Source of the DNA: Isoetes taiwanensis
Lineage: Eukaryota; Streptophyta; Lycopodiopsida; Isoetales; Isoetaceae
DNA: 64,000 nt
Assembly: GCA_021234155.1 (NCBI GenBank)
Contig: JAJEKV010000110.1
Coordinates: 2,636,338 to 2,700,337 of the forward strand
Reading direction: 5' to 3'
Shown: positions 42,833 to 53,477 of the stretch, piece after piece
How the letters are laid out: every line of letters begins with the position of its first letter
Position numbering within the stretch: position 1 is the stretch's first letter
Program-made: the position numbers and the translations under genes
Notes under the pieces: model-generated
Seen by the model: only the letters and a program-made list of their open reading frames with translations
Told to the model about the DNA's origin: nothing
Databases searched by the model: none

Positions 42833-43447
42833 TCACTGCAGGGTCTTGCTGATCCTTTGCATAGCAAGAGCATTCAGATGCTTAATCCTTGATAAAGCAT
42901 CAGCTACTGGGTTATTCTTCCCAGGCGTATGCTCAATACTAAAATGAAATTCATGGAGAAAATCAAGCCATCTAGCCTGCCTAGAGCTAATCTCAACTTG
43001 ACTTTGCAAAAACCTCAATGGTTTATGATCAGTATAGACGACAAACTTGCGTGGTTCCTTACTTGTACCACTTCTCAAGTAATGCCTCTATGTTTTTAGA
43101 GCGTGAACTATTGCCAATAGTTCTTGCTCATATGTTGCATAATTCCGCTCAACAGAATTCAGCTTTCGGCTTTCATAAGCCACTACCCGACCTTGTTGCA
43201 TTAATACAACCCCAACCGCTTGATCGCAAGCATCGGTATAAACCTCAAAAGATTCATTGGGATCGAGAACCTTTAATATGGGGCTACTAACCAACAACCT
43301 TTTGACAAGCTCAAAAGCTTCTAGTTGTGCTTTCTCCCATACATACTCACGATCTTTCTTCAAAAGATCCGTGAGTCGAGCTACTACTTTTGAAAATTTC
43401 GGCACAAATTTTCTATAGTACGTAGCCAAACGCAGAAAACTTCTCAA
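42833..43447 (-). pseudogene. Chromovirus RNase H
   Basis: Two frames in phase are split by a TAG at about 43085, where Trp is usual (HALKT, stop, RHYLRSG). Visible boxes: FEVYTDACDQAVGVVLMQQ, YATYEQELLAIVHAL, FVVYTDHKPLRFLQSQ, and HTPGKNNPVADALSR at the end. Confidence 0.88.
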
Positions 43448-44127
43448 CTCGGAAACATTTTCAGGTGGTAGCCAGCTACTTGCACCTTAATAGGATCCGA
43501 CGACACTCCCTCCCCCGAAAGGATGCGTGCAAGGTATGCAACCCTTTGCTTAAGAAAATCACACTTGGATATCTTAGCATAAAGTTTCTGAGTTCGCAGA
43601 GTTTGCAATACTTGCTCCAAATGAGCAAAGTGCTCTTCTAGCGTTTGTGAATACACAAGTATATCATCGAGAAACACCTCGACAAACTTATCTAAGTATT
43701 CCGAGAATACTTGATTCATCAACCTCATAAAGGTTGCGGGAGCATTTGTGAGACCAAACGACATTACTAAGAACTCATAGTGCCCCTGATGAGTTCTAAA
43801 GGCCGTCTTAGGTTCATCACCTTCTCGAATCCTAATTTGATGGTATCCACTACGTAAATCAATCTTAGTGAACCATTTGGCTCCACCAAGTAAACCTAGA
43901 ATATCATCTATTCTAGGTAATGGATATCTATCTTTGATAGTTGCCTTGTTAAGGGCACGATAGGCTATGCACATTCGCATAGTCTCGTTCTTTTTCTTAA
44001 CAAGCAAAACTGGATTCGCAAAAGGCGATTTACTAGGCCTAATAAATCCCCTAGCGAGCAGTTCTTTAAATTGATGCTTGACTTCTTCTAACTCTAGAGG
44101 ACTAAGACGATATGGAGCACGCACCAT
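43444..44127 (-). pseudogene. Chromovirus reverse transcriptase
   Basis: It contains [79 protein letters not shown] and the catalytic FLDDILVYS. This is a standard Ty3/gypsy RT with both catalytic aspartates. It is separated from protease and RNase H by frameshifts at both ends. Confidence 0.9.
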
Positions 44128-45338
44128 TGGCTTAACCCTTGGTTAAGCACAATTTTATGCTCAATTCCCCGAGAAGGTGGTGGCCCTTTCGGCAACTCTT
44201 CTGGGAACACGTCTTCAAATCTTTCCAAAAGATTTTGTAATTCTTGATTTACATCTGAACCTAGTTCAATGTCTACACATATAGAATTACAAGACTTAAC
44301 CATGTCATCATCAAGCACGATATACATCAAGAAAAAGCTATCTTTATTAACTTGAAAACATCGCTTTGCCTCAGTGGCAGACAACAATTTTCCAGGCCCT
44401 ACATAAGGTAAGCCATAGAGAGTAATTGTTTTCTTAGGTGAAATTTTGATAATTACAGTGTGGGATGGCCATAAAATAATTGGTTGAGATTTTTGCAACC
44501 ACTGGATTTCCAGAATCATATCATAGCGATTTAGCTTAGCAATATCAAAATCAATGACCATAGAGGCAGCATCACGAGTCTCCTTATCCACCAACTTCAA
44601 ACGAACGCCCCGCGCTTGTTGATGATGGTGCTGAGTCTGGGACCAAGCCGCAGTCTCAATAACATAAGGATGCACCTCGCTTAGGCTCAAGCCCAGCTCC
44701 TCTACCACATCTGCAGAAATAAAGTTGTGAGTACTTCCAGAATCAATCAAGACAATCAAGTCCTTACCATTGATCCTTCCTAACAACCTTATCATATTAT
44801 TGGCATAAGCTTGTGTAGAACTTACCATATCCTCTTCACGAGCAATCATCGATAATGATTTCACCTCCATCTCGCCCTTGGAGGTACCTGCTAAAACCTT
44901 CTTATCTTTCTGTGGCTTTGTACAATCTCGGGCATAATGCCCCACAATGCCACAGTTATAACATCCCGTGGATGTTTTAGTTTTAGCACTAGCCTCTTTA
45001 GGCTTATCCATCCGCTTTTCTTTAGCCGGATTTTTCTTTTGCTTTTTGGAAGGTGACCCAGTCTGAGAGGCACCCCCGGTCCTCTTTGCCTTCCATTCAG
45101 CAATTCTTTGGGTTTTACGGTATTCCTCCCTACCAACTAGCTTCCTAGCCAGTTCTACCGCAAGCTCAAAAATTGCAGGCTCGACTTGAAGCATATGCTT
45201 TTGAATATTGGCATCCTTTAGCCCATTCACAAAATGATCAACCCTCATTTCGGTTGTCAATTCTGGCAAGCGTGAGAACAACGCTCGTAGTTCTGCCACA
45301 TAATCTTGCAAAGTCCCAGTCTGCACAGTTTCTTTCAA
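44094..45338 (-). pseudogene. Chromovirus gag C-terminus, zinc knuckle and aspartic protease
   Basis: An open frame of 414 codons. Gag ends with LQDYVAELRALFSRLPELTT, a Lys-rich stretch and the CCHC knuckle CYNCGIVGHYARDC. The protease follows with active site LIDSGSTHNFIS, then ITLYGLPY and the RT lead-in FEDVFPEELPKGPPPSRGIE. The frame is lost near 44130 by a single-base change just before the RT fingers. Confidence 0.88.
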
Positions 45339-46280
45339 ATGTAGGCATGTCGCCGGTCATAGTGGGGAGCATACTCTTGCCTGAATAGTTTATAATATTC
45401 AGCCCAAGTGCGTAGCTTTTGTCCATCTTCAGTATGGGTATCCCACCATTCGGTCGCCCGACCCTTAAGCTTCAATGTGGCATACAATAAACGAGCAGGC
45501 TCGCTTTTCTTTGTTGCCACAAAATAAAGCTCTATTTGGTTAAACCAGAGCATAGCTTGCTCAAGAGTAACATCCTTCCCATAGAAATCTGGCATTTTAA
45601 CCCGTTCAAGAGACTTGATCTCTTCTTCTGACAATTCTCCCAGAGAATCTTCAGATGGGTTATTACCTTCATGATTCTTTATGTTTACTTGAGGGATCTC
45701 AGCTGCAACTCCAAGCTGCTTGCTATTAACCCCTCCAACAACATCATTTATAGGTTCTCTGCTTGCCCCGAGGACTATAACAGCACCTCTTGCTTCCTGC
45801 AAGTACTTTTTCATGGTGGACATCAGATGCTGTTCTCGGGCATTTCCCTCGGAAGCCTAAGTGCTCAACTGCTCTTGAATTTTTCCCAAAATTTCCTTGA
45901 GCAGTTTTTGCTCTTTACGAGTTTTCTCAAACTCTTCGTTGAGCCGATGGATCTCTGTTCCAATGGTTCCTCAGTTGCATTGTTTTGCCCTTGAGGGTTT
46001 TCTACGGAAGGGTTTATGTTACCTGGCTGAGGCTCTCCTCCCTGAGGATCATTCTCCTTGGTAACCACTTCCTGAGTTTCATTTCTGGCACCATCTTCCT
46101 TGGCCGCCTCAACCTCTGCCTCGAATTCAAATTCAGGCAGATCATCATCCAGATGGATGTCCTGCAAAGCTAGCAGTATTCCCTCATCAGCAGGGTGGAC
46201 TTCTGGCATACCATCCACTGGCTGCCCCGCACCTGCTGGAACATTCCCAGAAACATTCTCAGGTCCCTGATCTACCAAAA
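45335..46280 (-). pseudogene. Chromovirus gag, N-terminal part
   Basis: The acidic leader (QDIHLDDDLPEFEFEAEVEA, 46280-45865) stops and is followed in a second frame (45823-45335) by retrotransposon gag wording: VKMPDFYGKDVTLEQAMLWF, IELYFVATKKSEPARLLYAT, GRATEWWDTHTEDGQ. Gag forms the particle shell. The PBS and the ATG are deleted in this copy (TTTGGTAGATCAGGG), and frames change at about 45860 and 45335. Confidence 0.8.
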
Positions 46281-46283
46281 AAA

Positions 46284-47352
46284 TGTCACGCAACAATTCT
46301 GCAGCTTCCCAAACAACGGGAAAGGGCCATCGGTCTACTACCCACTCCACGAACTCCTAGAGTTCCCGACGACCGATGGGATTAATCTCCCAGAGACTAA
46401 CCATGTCACGCAACAATTCTGCAGCTTCCTAAACAACGAGAAAGGGCCACCAGTCTACCGCCCATTCCACGAACTCCTAGAGTTTCCCACGACCGATGGG
46501 GTTAATCTCCCAGAGACCAATCAGGAAGCCCTGCTTCCTCTTGATTCTGGGAACTAGAATCAAATAATCCTTTGCACACAAGAATTGACGAATTATCTCC
46601 CGGAGATAATTCTTTGGATGCCGTTATGATCCTGTCAATCAATACCAGTTTTGCAATTCAATGCAAGCAATGCCTTTGTATTTCAAATACAAGCAAAGTC
46701 CTTGCAATGATCAAAACGAAATGCTTGCAAGCCACACATTAGAGGTAATTTGAGATCTCCTTTTGTCCCCATAAGAATCCTCCAATAGAATGAGTACTCT
46801 ACATCAAACTGCAATTAATGCAGCATTAACAACTTCATTGCTGTCGTTTTTTCCCTATAACTTTTGATCTACTCATGAAAATGCTGCGGCGTTTGTTGCA
46901 TTAGATGCAGAATGAAAAGATCTTTCAAGTGATATATGGTTATGATGTATTTGAATACAAGCCATATGTGTTAACCTTAAAAATATGGTTTTTTGCTCTT
47001 TTCTTATATATTTACATCCCAAAAGATATAACAATAGGTTGTCATTAGAAAGTTCTTGAGGAGACGAATCCATTGCCACAAATAGTGTTGGAATCGGAGT
47101 TTTTGATCAAAAGTTATAGTAGAAAGTTGACACTGCAAAAGTTAGTTAGAACTGCATTAATTACTGCTGCCACATAATACTGGAATAAAATACACTGGAG
47201 CTCTTCTCTTATTGGACAGTTTAAAAAGCTGATGTGGCTTTTTAAGCATCCCTTAATGGGACAAAATGAGATCTCAAATTACCTCTAATGCAAGCAATAA
47301 TCAGTAAAAAAGATTCTTCCGATTCTTCCCACAGCCACACAGTGGTGTAGCA
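46284..47352 (-). repeat. 5' LTR of the chromovirus, truncated and interrupted
   Basis: Matches the 3' LTR positions 40369-40882 and then diverges at GTGGTGTAGCA. About 600 bp of the U3 part are missing. A MITE of 554 bp sits inside (46737-47290). Confidence 0.85.
46737..47290. mobile_element. 554-bp MITE with long terminal inverted repeats
   Basis: Both ends read inward CATTAGAGGTAATTTGAGAT followed by CTC-TTTTGTCCC with one or two mismatches. Weaker inverted similarity continues (CAATTAATGCAG and ATAACTTTTGATC on both arms), so the arms may reach about 170 bp. The 3' LTR offers the empty site (GCCACACAAGCAATAATC at 40811-40828): removing the MITE restores it exactly, so there is no target duplication, or only CA. 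No ORF. Family unknown; long TIRs are Mutator-like, but a 9-bp duplication is absent. Confidence 0.85.
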
Positions 47353-48727
47353 CGTTATAGGTGGCATTGGAAGTGCCATTATAGTTGACAAAGATGCTGA
47401 CAATATGTGTGATGTTCTTATTGCTACTTTAGTGTCATCAGTATGTGTCACCAATAACGTCGGTTATTAGAAAAAAATTGATTTGCAATTCTAGGCCAAA
47501 AATTGACACAAAAAGTGATACTAATTGACCCTTTGTCATGTAGTGACAATTCACAGTTTCTAAGTACTTTTGCACCTCCCTCCCCCCCTCCCCCTCCCAT
47601 TTCTCTATTTCGATTCTTCATACATTGTTTCGTATTTCTTCAAGTACCAAGTATTCCTATGTATATCATGCTATTAATAAAGTGATCATGATATCAAGTA
47701 CTCTATTGTCTAGAAGCAGCAATTTGAATTGATTGTCAAAACATGACTTTCAACTATGATTTAAGCCACTTCACAAAACATATATTTCCATTCTCTCCTC
47801 TATTAGACTTCTCCTTATGGTTCTGCCATCCTTGTTCCATACCGAGCACCAAAGACCAATACGTTACACTCAAACCCCCAATACGTTACACTCAAACCCC
47901 AAAGTCGATGTGTCTAGCTGGATCCTAGTCCAAGAGGAGCTCAACATCTAAGGAGGAGTAGTGATGCAAATGGGTACCACCACCTCCACAAAATGTCAAT
48001 GTTTTAAAATAGCAATTTTGAGTGATTGTTTAGTATGTTATCAAGTATCAAGTACTCTATTGTCTTGAAGTAGCAATTTGAATTGATTGTCAAATCATGA
48101 CTTTGAACTATGATTTAGGCCACTTCACCCTCCGGCCATGAAGGGCAACCCTCTGTGCGCAGGACCTTGTTATATTTCTTCTCTTGGCAATCATATGTTA
48201 TATGTTTTTATAGCTCCTTCTAATACTCTATGTCTATCTACCTATCTACCCTACCTAATAAACTCTCTTCTATGTGTATAAGATAATCTCTTGCAAATGC
48301 AAAGTCAAAGATCATAGCTAGTATATTAAGAGTAATATATTACAGAATCTCTCCTCAAAGGCATGTATAAAATTTTTGTCCCTTCGCACTATCGTCTATG
48401 GCTATTATTGTGTCATGTGTGGTTATATATCTTCTAACCATACACGACTATATTTATCTCTTCTAAGCACGCATGAATATCACTTCAATAGACTAATAAA
48501 TACCAATGGCACTAGCCATACCTCCTCTTCGCATGATGCAACAAAAGTACAAATCTAAAAGAACTCGTCATTCTTAGAGTTTACCGACGATTAAGTAAAA
48601 ATTCATGACTTAAATGTTCCGAAATTTCGAGTATTTCCTCTAGATATGAGCATAGAATATCATTATATGAAGATAAATTCAATTGTCAAAACCAGACAAG
48701 GGAGAGAGAGAAGATGAGACATACTGA
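47353..48727. other. No recognised gene; contains duplicated segments
   Basis: An 82-bp segment (ATCAAGTACTCTATTGTCT and onward) at 47693-47774 recurs at 48047-48128 with few changes. CAATACGTTACACTCAAACC is doubled at 47857-47898. A CT-rich stretch lies at 47576-47605. No coding signal. Confidence 0.6.
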
Positions 48728-48729
48728 AA

Positions 48730-48989
48730 GAAAAGCTACACCTGGGCATCTCCACTAAACACAAAACCTGAATACAATGCTAAAGAAAAGCCACATCTAG
48801 GCATCTCCACTATACACAAAGCTTGAATACAATGCTAAAAGCCACATCTGGGCATCTCCACTAAACACAAAACCTGAATACAATGCTCACATCTGGGCAT
48901 CTCCACTAAACACAAAACCTGAATACAATGCTAAAAAGCCACATCTAGGCATCTCCACTAAACACAAGACCTGAAAACCTGAATACAAT
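48730..48989 (+). repeat. Minisatellite, about five copies of a 47-58 bp unit
   Basis: The core GGCATCTCCACTAAACACAA followed by AACCTGAATACAATGCT recurs five times with variable linkers (AAAGCCACATCTG). Confidence 0.9.
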
Positions 48990-49012
48990 AACAAGAGCTT
49001 GCCATAAACAGG

Positions 49013-49200
49013 AGCCACATATTAGCCATGATGCTAATGCTGCTCGAACCACAAAGCTTCATCAAAACATTACATGCACCACAGCATGCAAGCCACACAT
49101 TAGCCACATGCTAATGCTGCTCGACCACAAAGCTTCACGAGAACATAACATGCACCACATCATGCGAGCCACACATTAGCCACATGTTAATGCTGCTTGA
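49013..49200 (+). repeat. Minisatellite, three copies of a unit of about 65 bp
   Basis: GCCACACATTAGCCACATGC, TAATGCTGCTCGA, CCACAAAGCTTCA and ACATGCACCACA-CATG recur three times, the last copy partial. It is a different family from the array just left of it. Confidence 0.85.
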
Positions 49201-49960
49201 GCTACTATGCTCCACTAACAAACCTGCACATATGAGGTGGACATATGGGTGAGTGAGTGGCTGGATGGGTGGTGGGTGGGGAGGTCTGTCTATTCCCAAA
49301 ATGGAAGGAGATGCACGAAGGCCCTTCTCATAATTAGGCATCAAATGAGTAAAAATTAGATCAACGGGTACGATGGATAGGTGGAGAGCTATAAGAAGAA
49401 GAAGCAGCATGGAACAAGGCGACTAAGGCTTCTAGATTTCTAACAATTAACTCAGTACTATGCATACTATGCAGTGGGGGTGGGTGGGTGGGGAGTAGGA
49501 GACCAAAGCAGTATCGTGGAGATGAAGATGCGCTGATGAAAAGAGAAAAAGATTGGAGGGGTATAAAAGCACAAAGTTTAACTGCCAAGTAACTAACTAG
49601 CTAGTTTTGACAATTACATAACTAGAGGATGTGCAAACTAGTACACTCTAATTTGCATGTCTATAGGAAGATGTACCCTATATTTTTTCAAGCTTATATG
49701 CTCTTCGCGCTTCATAGGTTTCTCTAACTACAATCATCCAATCCCTATCCTACTGCTAGTTTTGTTGGCTTTATGGAAGTCTAAAAAATATATGGTGTGT
49801 TGGAATGACATACAACGTATGTGTTTTGAGGCGGCCCTTTGATTTTTGTAGGTTCTGCCTTTCTTGCGTGGTTTAAAACTGAATTTTTTTTTTTTGTTTC
49901 TCTTCCCATTTCTCATGTTTGTGTCGGTTCATTGGCTATGCTTGTATAGAACTAGCTTCC
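49201..49960. other. No recognised gene
   Basis: Includes GGTGGG-rich stretches at 49261-49285 and 49475-49495. Overlapping short minus-strand frames at 49135-49588 are without domain. Confidence 0.35.
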
Positions 49961-49961
49961 C

Positions 49962-50440
49962 TTTTTTTTTTTTTAAAGATGCGAGACTCTTTTTATTAAC
50001 AAGAACAAAGGCGCAATACATAATGCACAGATAGGAATAAAACCCTAGTGGATAGGCTGACCCAACTAGGCCCGTAAATACGTCTGCCAAATTATCTCTT
50101 TTTTATCTTCAGCTATAGATGAGCAACGATAAGCTTTAGTCATCTTGTGCTGAGCACAACGAAGAAGCTGTTGCTCAGAGATGTTTGCACCTTGGAAAAT
50201 ACACAGACGTCGCCTCTGCCATATAGATCACAAAATCCAACTAGAAGCAAGACGAAATGCCCGCTTACGCAAGTTAGACTAAACAAGGGGATAAAGTGCA
50301 AGTAGGATCTCCTGGCTAGTGAGAGAGAGGGTTCATCTTGTGAACCAAGACATTCACTAGAATGTATCTATAGAGAATTTGCCATCGAAGCGCTGACACT
50401 TTATGATGGAGCAGTTTATCCCATGTCCATAGCAAAACAC
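49962..50440 (-). mobile_element. 5'-truncated poly(A) LINE, ORF2 C-terminal remnant
   Basis: On the minus strand, sequence encoding ALRWQILYRYILVNVL, then NLRKRAFRLASSWIL, then RRRLCIFQGANISEQQLL ends at a stop near 50080 and is followed by about 110 bp and a poly(A) run (T-run 49962-49974). The layout equals the end of plant L1 ORF2 proteins (zinc-binding RT region). Several stops stand where Trp is expected (TAG/TGA for TGG), a sign of methylation-driven decay. It is a different LINE type from A and B. Confidence 0.5.
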
Positions 50441-50869
50441 TTTTCCACTGTGCCTAGGACTAGCTTAGCCAAGTCTATGCACATATATCTAATCCTACGC
50501 GTGAATATCTAATCATGTGCACACATAGCCAATCCTAAATGAGTTCTTCCGGAGTGGCTCATAGTTAGGACCAACTGGTAGTGATCCTATATATTTGTTC
50601 TATCCCTAGAAGTGATCATTCTAATTATTCTAATTGTTATAAGGTTTCTTATGTTACTATACAATTTGATGTAAATCGATATTATTTGGTGGTTTGTTGC
50701 TTTTGCCCAAAAATCATATTAGAAACACAATATCCTTATCCTAACATAGCATGTTTATTATAGCATGTTTATAAGAGCATGCTCTCTTCATGAATGAATG
50801 ATTATCTTTGGGATTAACTTGTGCTCTCTCTCTTTCTCTGTTTTGTTGCGTCTCTTACTTCCTTGCTTG
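50441..50869. other. No recognised gene
   Basis: AT-rich sequence with repeated TAATCCTA/TCTAATC phrases. It would include the 3' flank of the kinase gene. Confidence 0.3.
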
Positions 50870-52691
50870 TTATATTCGCAACAGTTGAGCTCGGAGCTCA
50901 CGAAACTGGAGCTCACCAAGCTCATGAAGCTCACGAAGCTCAGGAAGCTCCAGTACACGAAGCTCACGAAGCTCAAGAAGCTCACGAAGCTGGAGCATCG
51001 TAAGCTTCGTGAGCTGGAGCTTACCAAGCTCAGGAAGCTCATTAAGCTCACGAAGCTGAGGATGCTCACAAAGCTCACGAAGCTCACCAAGCTCACGAAG
51101 CTGGAGCATCGTGAGCTTCGTGAGCTTCGTGAGCTCATTAACCTCACGAAGCTCACCAAGCTCACGAAGCTGGAGCATCGTGAGCTTCGTGAACTGGAGC
51201 TCCAGTTCATGAAGCTCACGAAGCTCATGAAGCTCCAGCTCACGAAGCTCGTCAAGCTCACCAAACTCCATCTCCAGCTCCAGCACACGAAGCTCACCAA
51301 GCTCAAGAAGCTCACGAAGCTCCAGCTCCAGCTCTTTTTTTCTTAACCAAAATGTCTCACGAAGTTTTGCACGAAGTTCTTCTTCTCTTACCCAAAATGT
51401 CAATAAGCGCTCTTTCACACGCCACAAGTCGCGTGTAATACATTCGAAGGTGGGCCGCGAAGAGGGGTCTTCACTCCAACATTGCTGTATCAAATCCTTC
51501 AGCGCTTTTGGAATACCTTTTGGTAAGAAAGGCCTTTCCATTTTATTTAAACGTTCCTTTAAGGCTTTCCTATCATGGATGGGACTTAAAAATGGCATTT
51601 TTCCTGTAAGAAGCTCTGTGCAAGTCATAGCAAAGCTATACACATCTACACTTTCTGTGTAAGCCCCTTCATCTTCATCAATTGAAACCATTTCGGGGGC
51701 CATATAATTCAATGAACCTTTATTCAACGTATGTGCATCTGCATGCCTAAAATTATACTTGGAAATGCCAAAATCTGCAATCTTGACAGACATATGTGGT
51801 ATAGGACTCACCAAGATATTTGATGGCTTTAAATCTCGATAAATCACCTCATTGGCATGCAGATAGCTCATCCCTTTTGAGATTTTTATCATGATATCGA
51901 TCTTTTGTAGCATAGAAATCGAATGCCATGAATTTTTGATGAACTTCTGGAGATCTGTCTCCATGAGCTCCAATATAAAGCTCTTGTTGCCATTTGACTT
52001 GTTATCAAAATACCCAAGTAGGCGGAGTACATGAGGCGAACCATGCGCCTGTAGCTTTGCTTGCAATTCCAACTCTGTCTTAACCGATGGATCACTCCAT
52101 TCACAGTTGCCACTCTGAAGTATCTCTTTGACAGCCACTTCTTTGCCACGTAGCTTTGCCTTATACACAAACGAAAATGATCCCCTTCCCAACTCATCTA
52201 GGCCTATCTTCTTTACATCCTTCACATTTTGGCAAATTTTCCACTGTAGTAGAACACGTACAAGTAGAATGATGGAGTATCCATAAGAGAGCAAAATCGT
52301 GCTTCACTTTCTGTTTAAGAGCTTCAATAAGATCACTGATTACGGATATGCTATTAAACATTTGCAAATACCTTTCTGCATCCTCAATAATATCGCAAAC
52401 CTCACCGCAGCTTATATCTGCTTTCTTATCTCTTAAGAGTGCATTGGCGACTATCAAAACATCATGCAACTTCTTACAAAACACAACATAGTAGAAGGAT
52501 GTGTAGCTTAACTGCTCTGCAGACAACATCATAATCCGCCGCCAATAGGGCACGTAGTGGCCAATAAAACCTCCAAGTGATGCTAGACATTGAATTTTTG
52601 AATCACACGCTAGATTTTCAAGCTTTCGTGCCGCATCCAACAGGCTTCTCATAGTGTAATCATACCACTCCGCCATGGATGAATGCGGCAT
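50870..52691 (-). CDS. Protein kinase with helical N-terminus and leucine-rich repeat-coded tail
   Basis: The minus strand opens with ATG at 52691 (MPHSSMAEWYDY...), 128 codons of predicted helices. A 64-nt GT-AG interval (52307-52244) then brings the kinase into frame, giving about 585 residues. Kinase motifs: GRGSFSFV loop, VAVKEI (Lys about 167), RDLKPSNILV with Tyr instead of His before RD (Asp about 265), ADFGISK (Asp about 285), MAPEM, and DVYSFAMTCTELLTGKMPF. All catalytic residues are present; the type is plant TKL-like. From about residue 410 the protein is a Leu/Glu/Arg repeat (ELRELHELELQF) encoded by a minisatellite and likely helical. The substrate is unknown. If 52244-52307 is not an intron, the gene has a frameshift. 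Confidence 0.75.
50884..51340. repeat. GAAGCTCACGAA minisatellite, coding on both strands
   Basis: A degenerate array of 6- and 12-bp units (AAGCTC, ACGAAGCTC, and their complements GAGCTTCGTGAG). Runs such as GAAGCTGGAGCATCGT recur three times. The minus strand encodes ELREL-type repeats in the kinase tail. The plus strand is also open over 182 codons (KLTKLxKLTKL), as expected for a 6-bp period without stops. Confidence 0.92.
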
Positions 52692-53150
52692 AAGTTTTAC
52701 GTTTTGCTAATAGATGACAGATAAAGCGTTTGCCTTAAACCTATAACGCCTTGTTGGCGGTTTTGGTTATTTTATTTCAGAAAATATATAAAGACTTCAT
52801 CGCCGCCACATTATGGCTAAAACGTGTATTATGGGTAAAACGTGGTATTACGGTTTTTGGGCCTTTAGATCCTGGCACAATGCATAGGATATTTCCCCTA
52901 TGCACATCCTGCACGCACATTGAAGGTCTTTGTGGGGTCAAATTGACCCGCTTTTAAGGGGGCGCCCCCTGACCCAACACCATGGCTTAAAACGGTATTT
53001 AGGCAAACTGCATCCCATACAATACAGTAGCACATGAAATCGTAATAAACACAAGAGCATCCATGTGTATGCAATCTGTGCATCCATGTTCACAATAAGA
53101 CTACTGCAATTTCTAACGGCATCAAATTTCTTCCTTTTCAGAACAAACCA
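52692..53150. other. Upstream region of the kinase gene
   Basis: No gene seen. It contains two perfect palindromes, GGGTCAAATTGACCC (about 52935-52949) and GGGGGCGCCCCC (about 52959-52970). Confidence 0.4.
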
Positions 53151-53156
53151 AATCCA

Positions 53157-53445
53157 AGCCCAGAGGAATTGAACCTCTGTGTCTCACAAGAAGCTTGTTT
53201 TCCATTTGTATGGAAGGCCGTTATCAAGTTCTTTTGCTCCCCGAATTTCTGTCTGGGAATAAAATAAGGAAAGGGAAGATCAAATACCTACAGCCGTCTT
53301 CTGCTCTTCAGGACATAATCATGCCCGATCAACCAGCGTTTATGCCCAACAATCCATGGCCACGACTCCTGTTTTTCAACCACAAATTGCATCAGCCCAG
53401 AGGAATTGAACCTCTGTGAGGTCGTTATCAAGTCCTTTTGCTCCA
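53157..53445. repeat. Duplicated tRNA T-arm-like palindrome block
   Basis: AGCCCAGAGGAATTGAACCT followed by CTGTG occurs at about 53157 and 53396, each followed by CGTTATCAAGT-CTTTTGCTCC (53219 and 53424). On the minus strand the first piece is CAGAGGTTCAATTCCTCTG, a six-pair hairpin with a GGTTCAATTCC core like a tRNA T arm. I could not fold a complete tRNA around it. Confidence 0.5.
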
Positions 53446-53477
53446 CGACCTATATAATAAAATAATAAAAAACATCA

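Larger units (their letters stand above)
40144..47352 (-). mobile_element. Ty3/gypsy chromovirus, tandem-recombinant and decayed
   Basis: Read on the minus strand: a truncated 5' LTR (47352-46284, with a MITE inside), gag-protease-RT-RNase H-integrase-chromodomain (46280-41540), a polypurine tract GTGGAGGGAGGAAT (41500-41487), a 3' LTR (41486-40369), and then once more a primer-binding-site-like TTGGTATCTGATCAT and the first 70 codons of the leader/gag (40368-40144). PBS and gag after a 3' LTR indicate two tandem elements that shared an LTR, of which the second was cut off. Several frameshifts and stops show that it is dead. Confidence 0.85.

Noticed and set aside
50798-51346. 182-codon plus-strand frame of KLTKL repeats and a 175-codon SFVSL frame on the minus strand
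   Set aside because: Both are shadows of the 6/12-bp minisatellite, which is free of stops in several frames. The frame continuous with the kinase is the only one with a domain.
53157-53445. tRNA g­ene on the minus strand
   Set aside because: Only the T-arm-like part pairs. No acceptor stem, D arm or anticodon arm of normal geometry could be placed.
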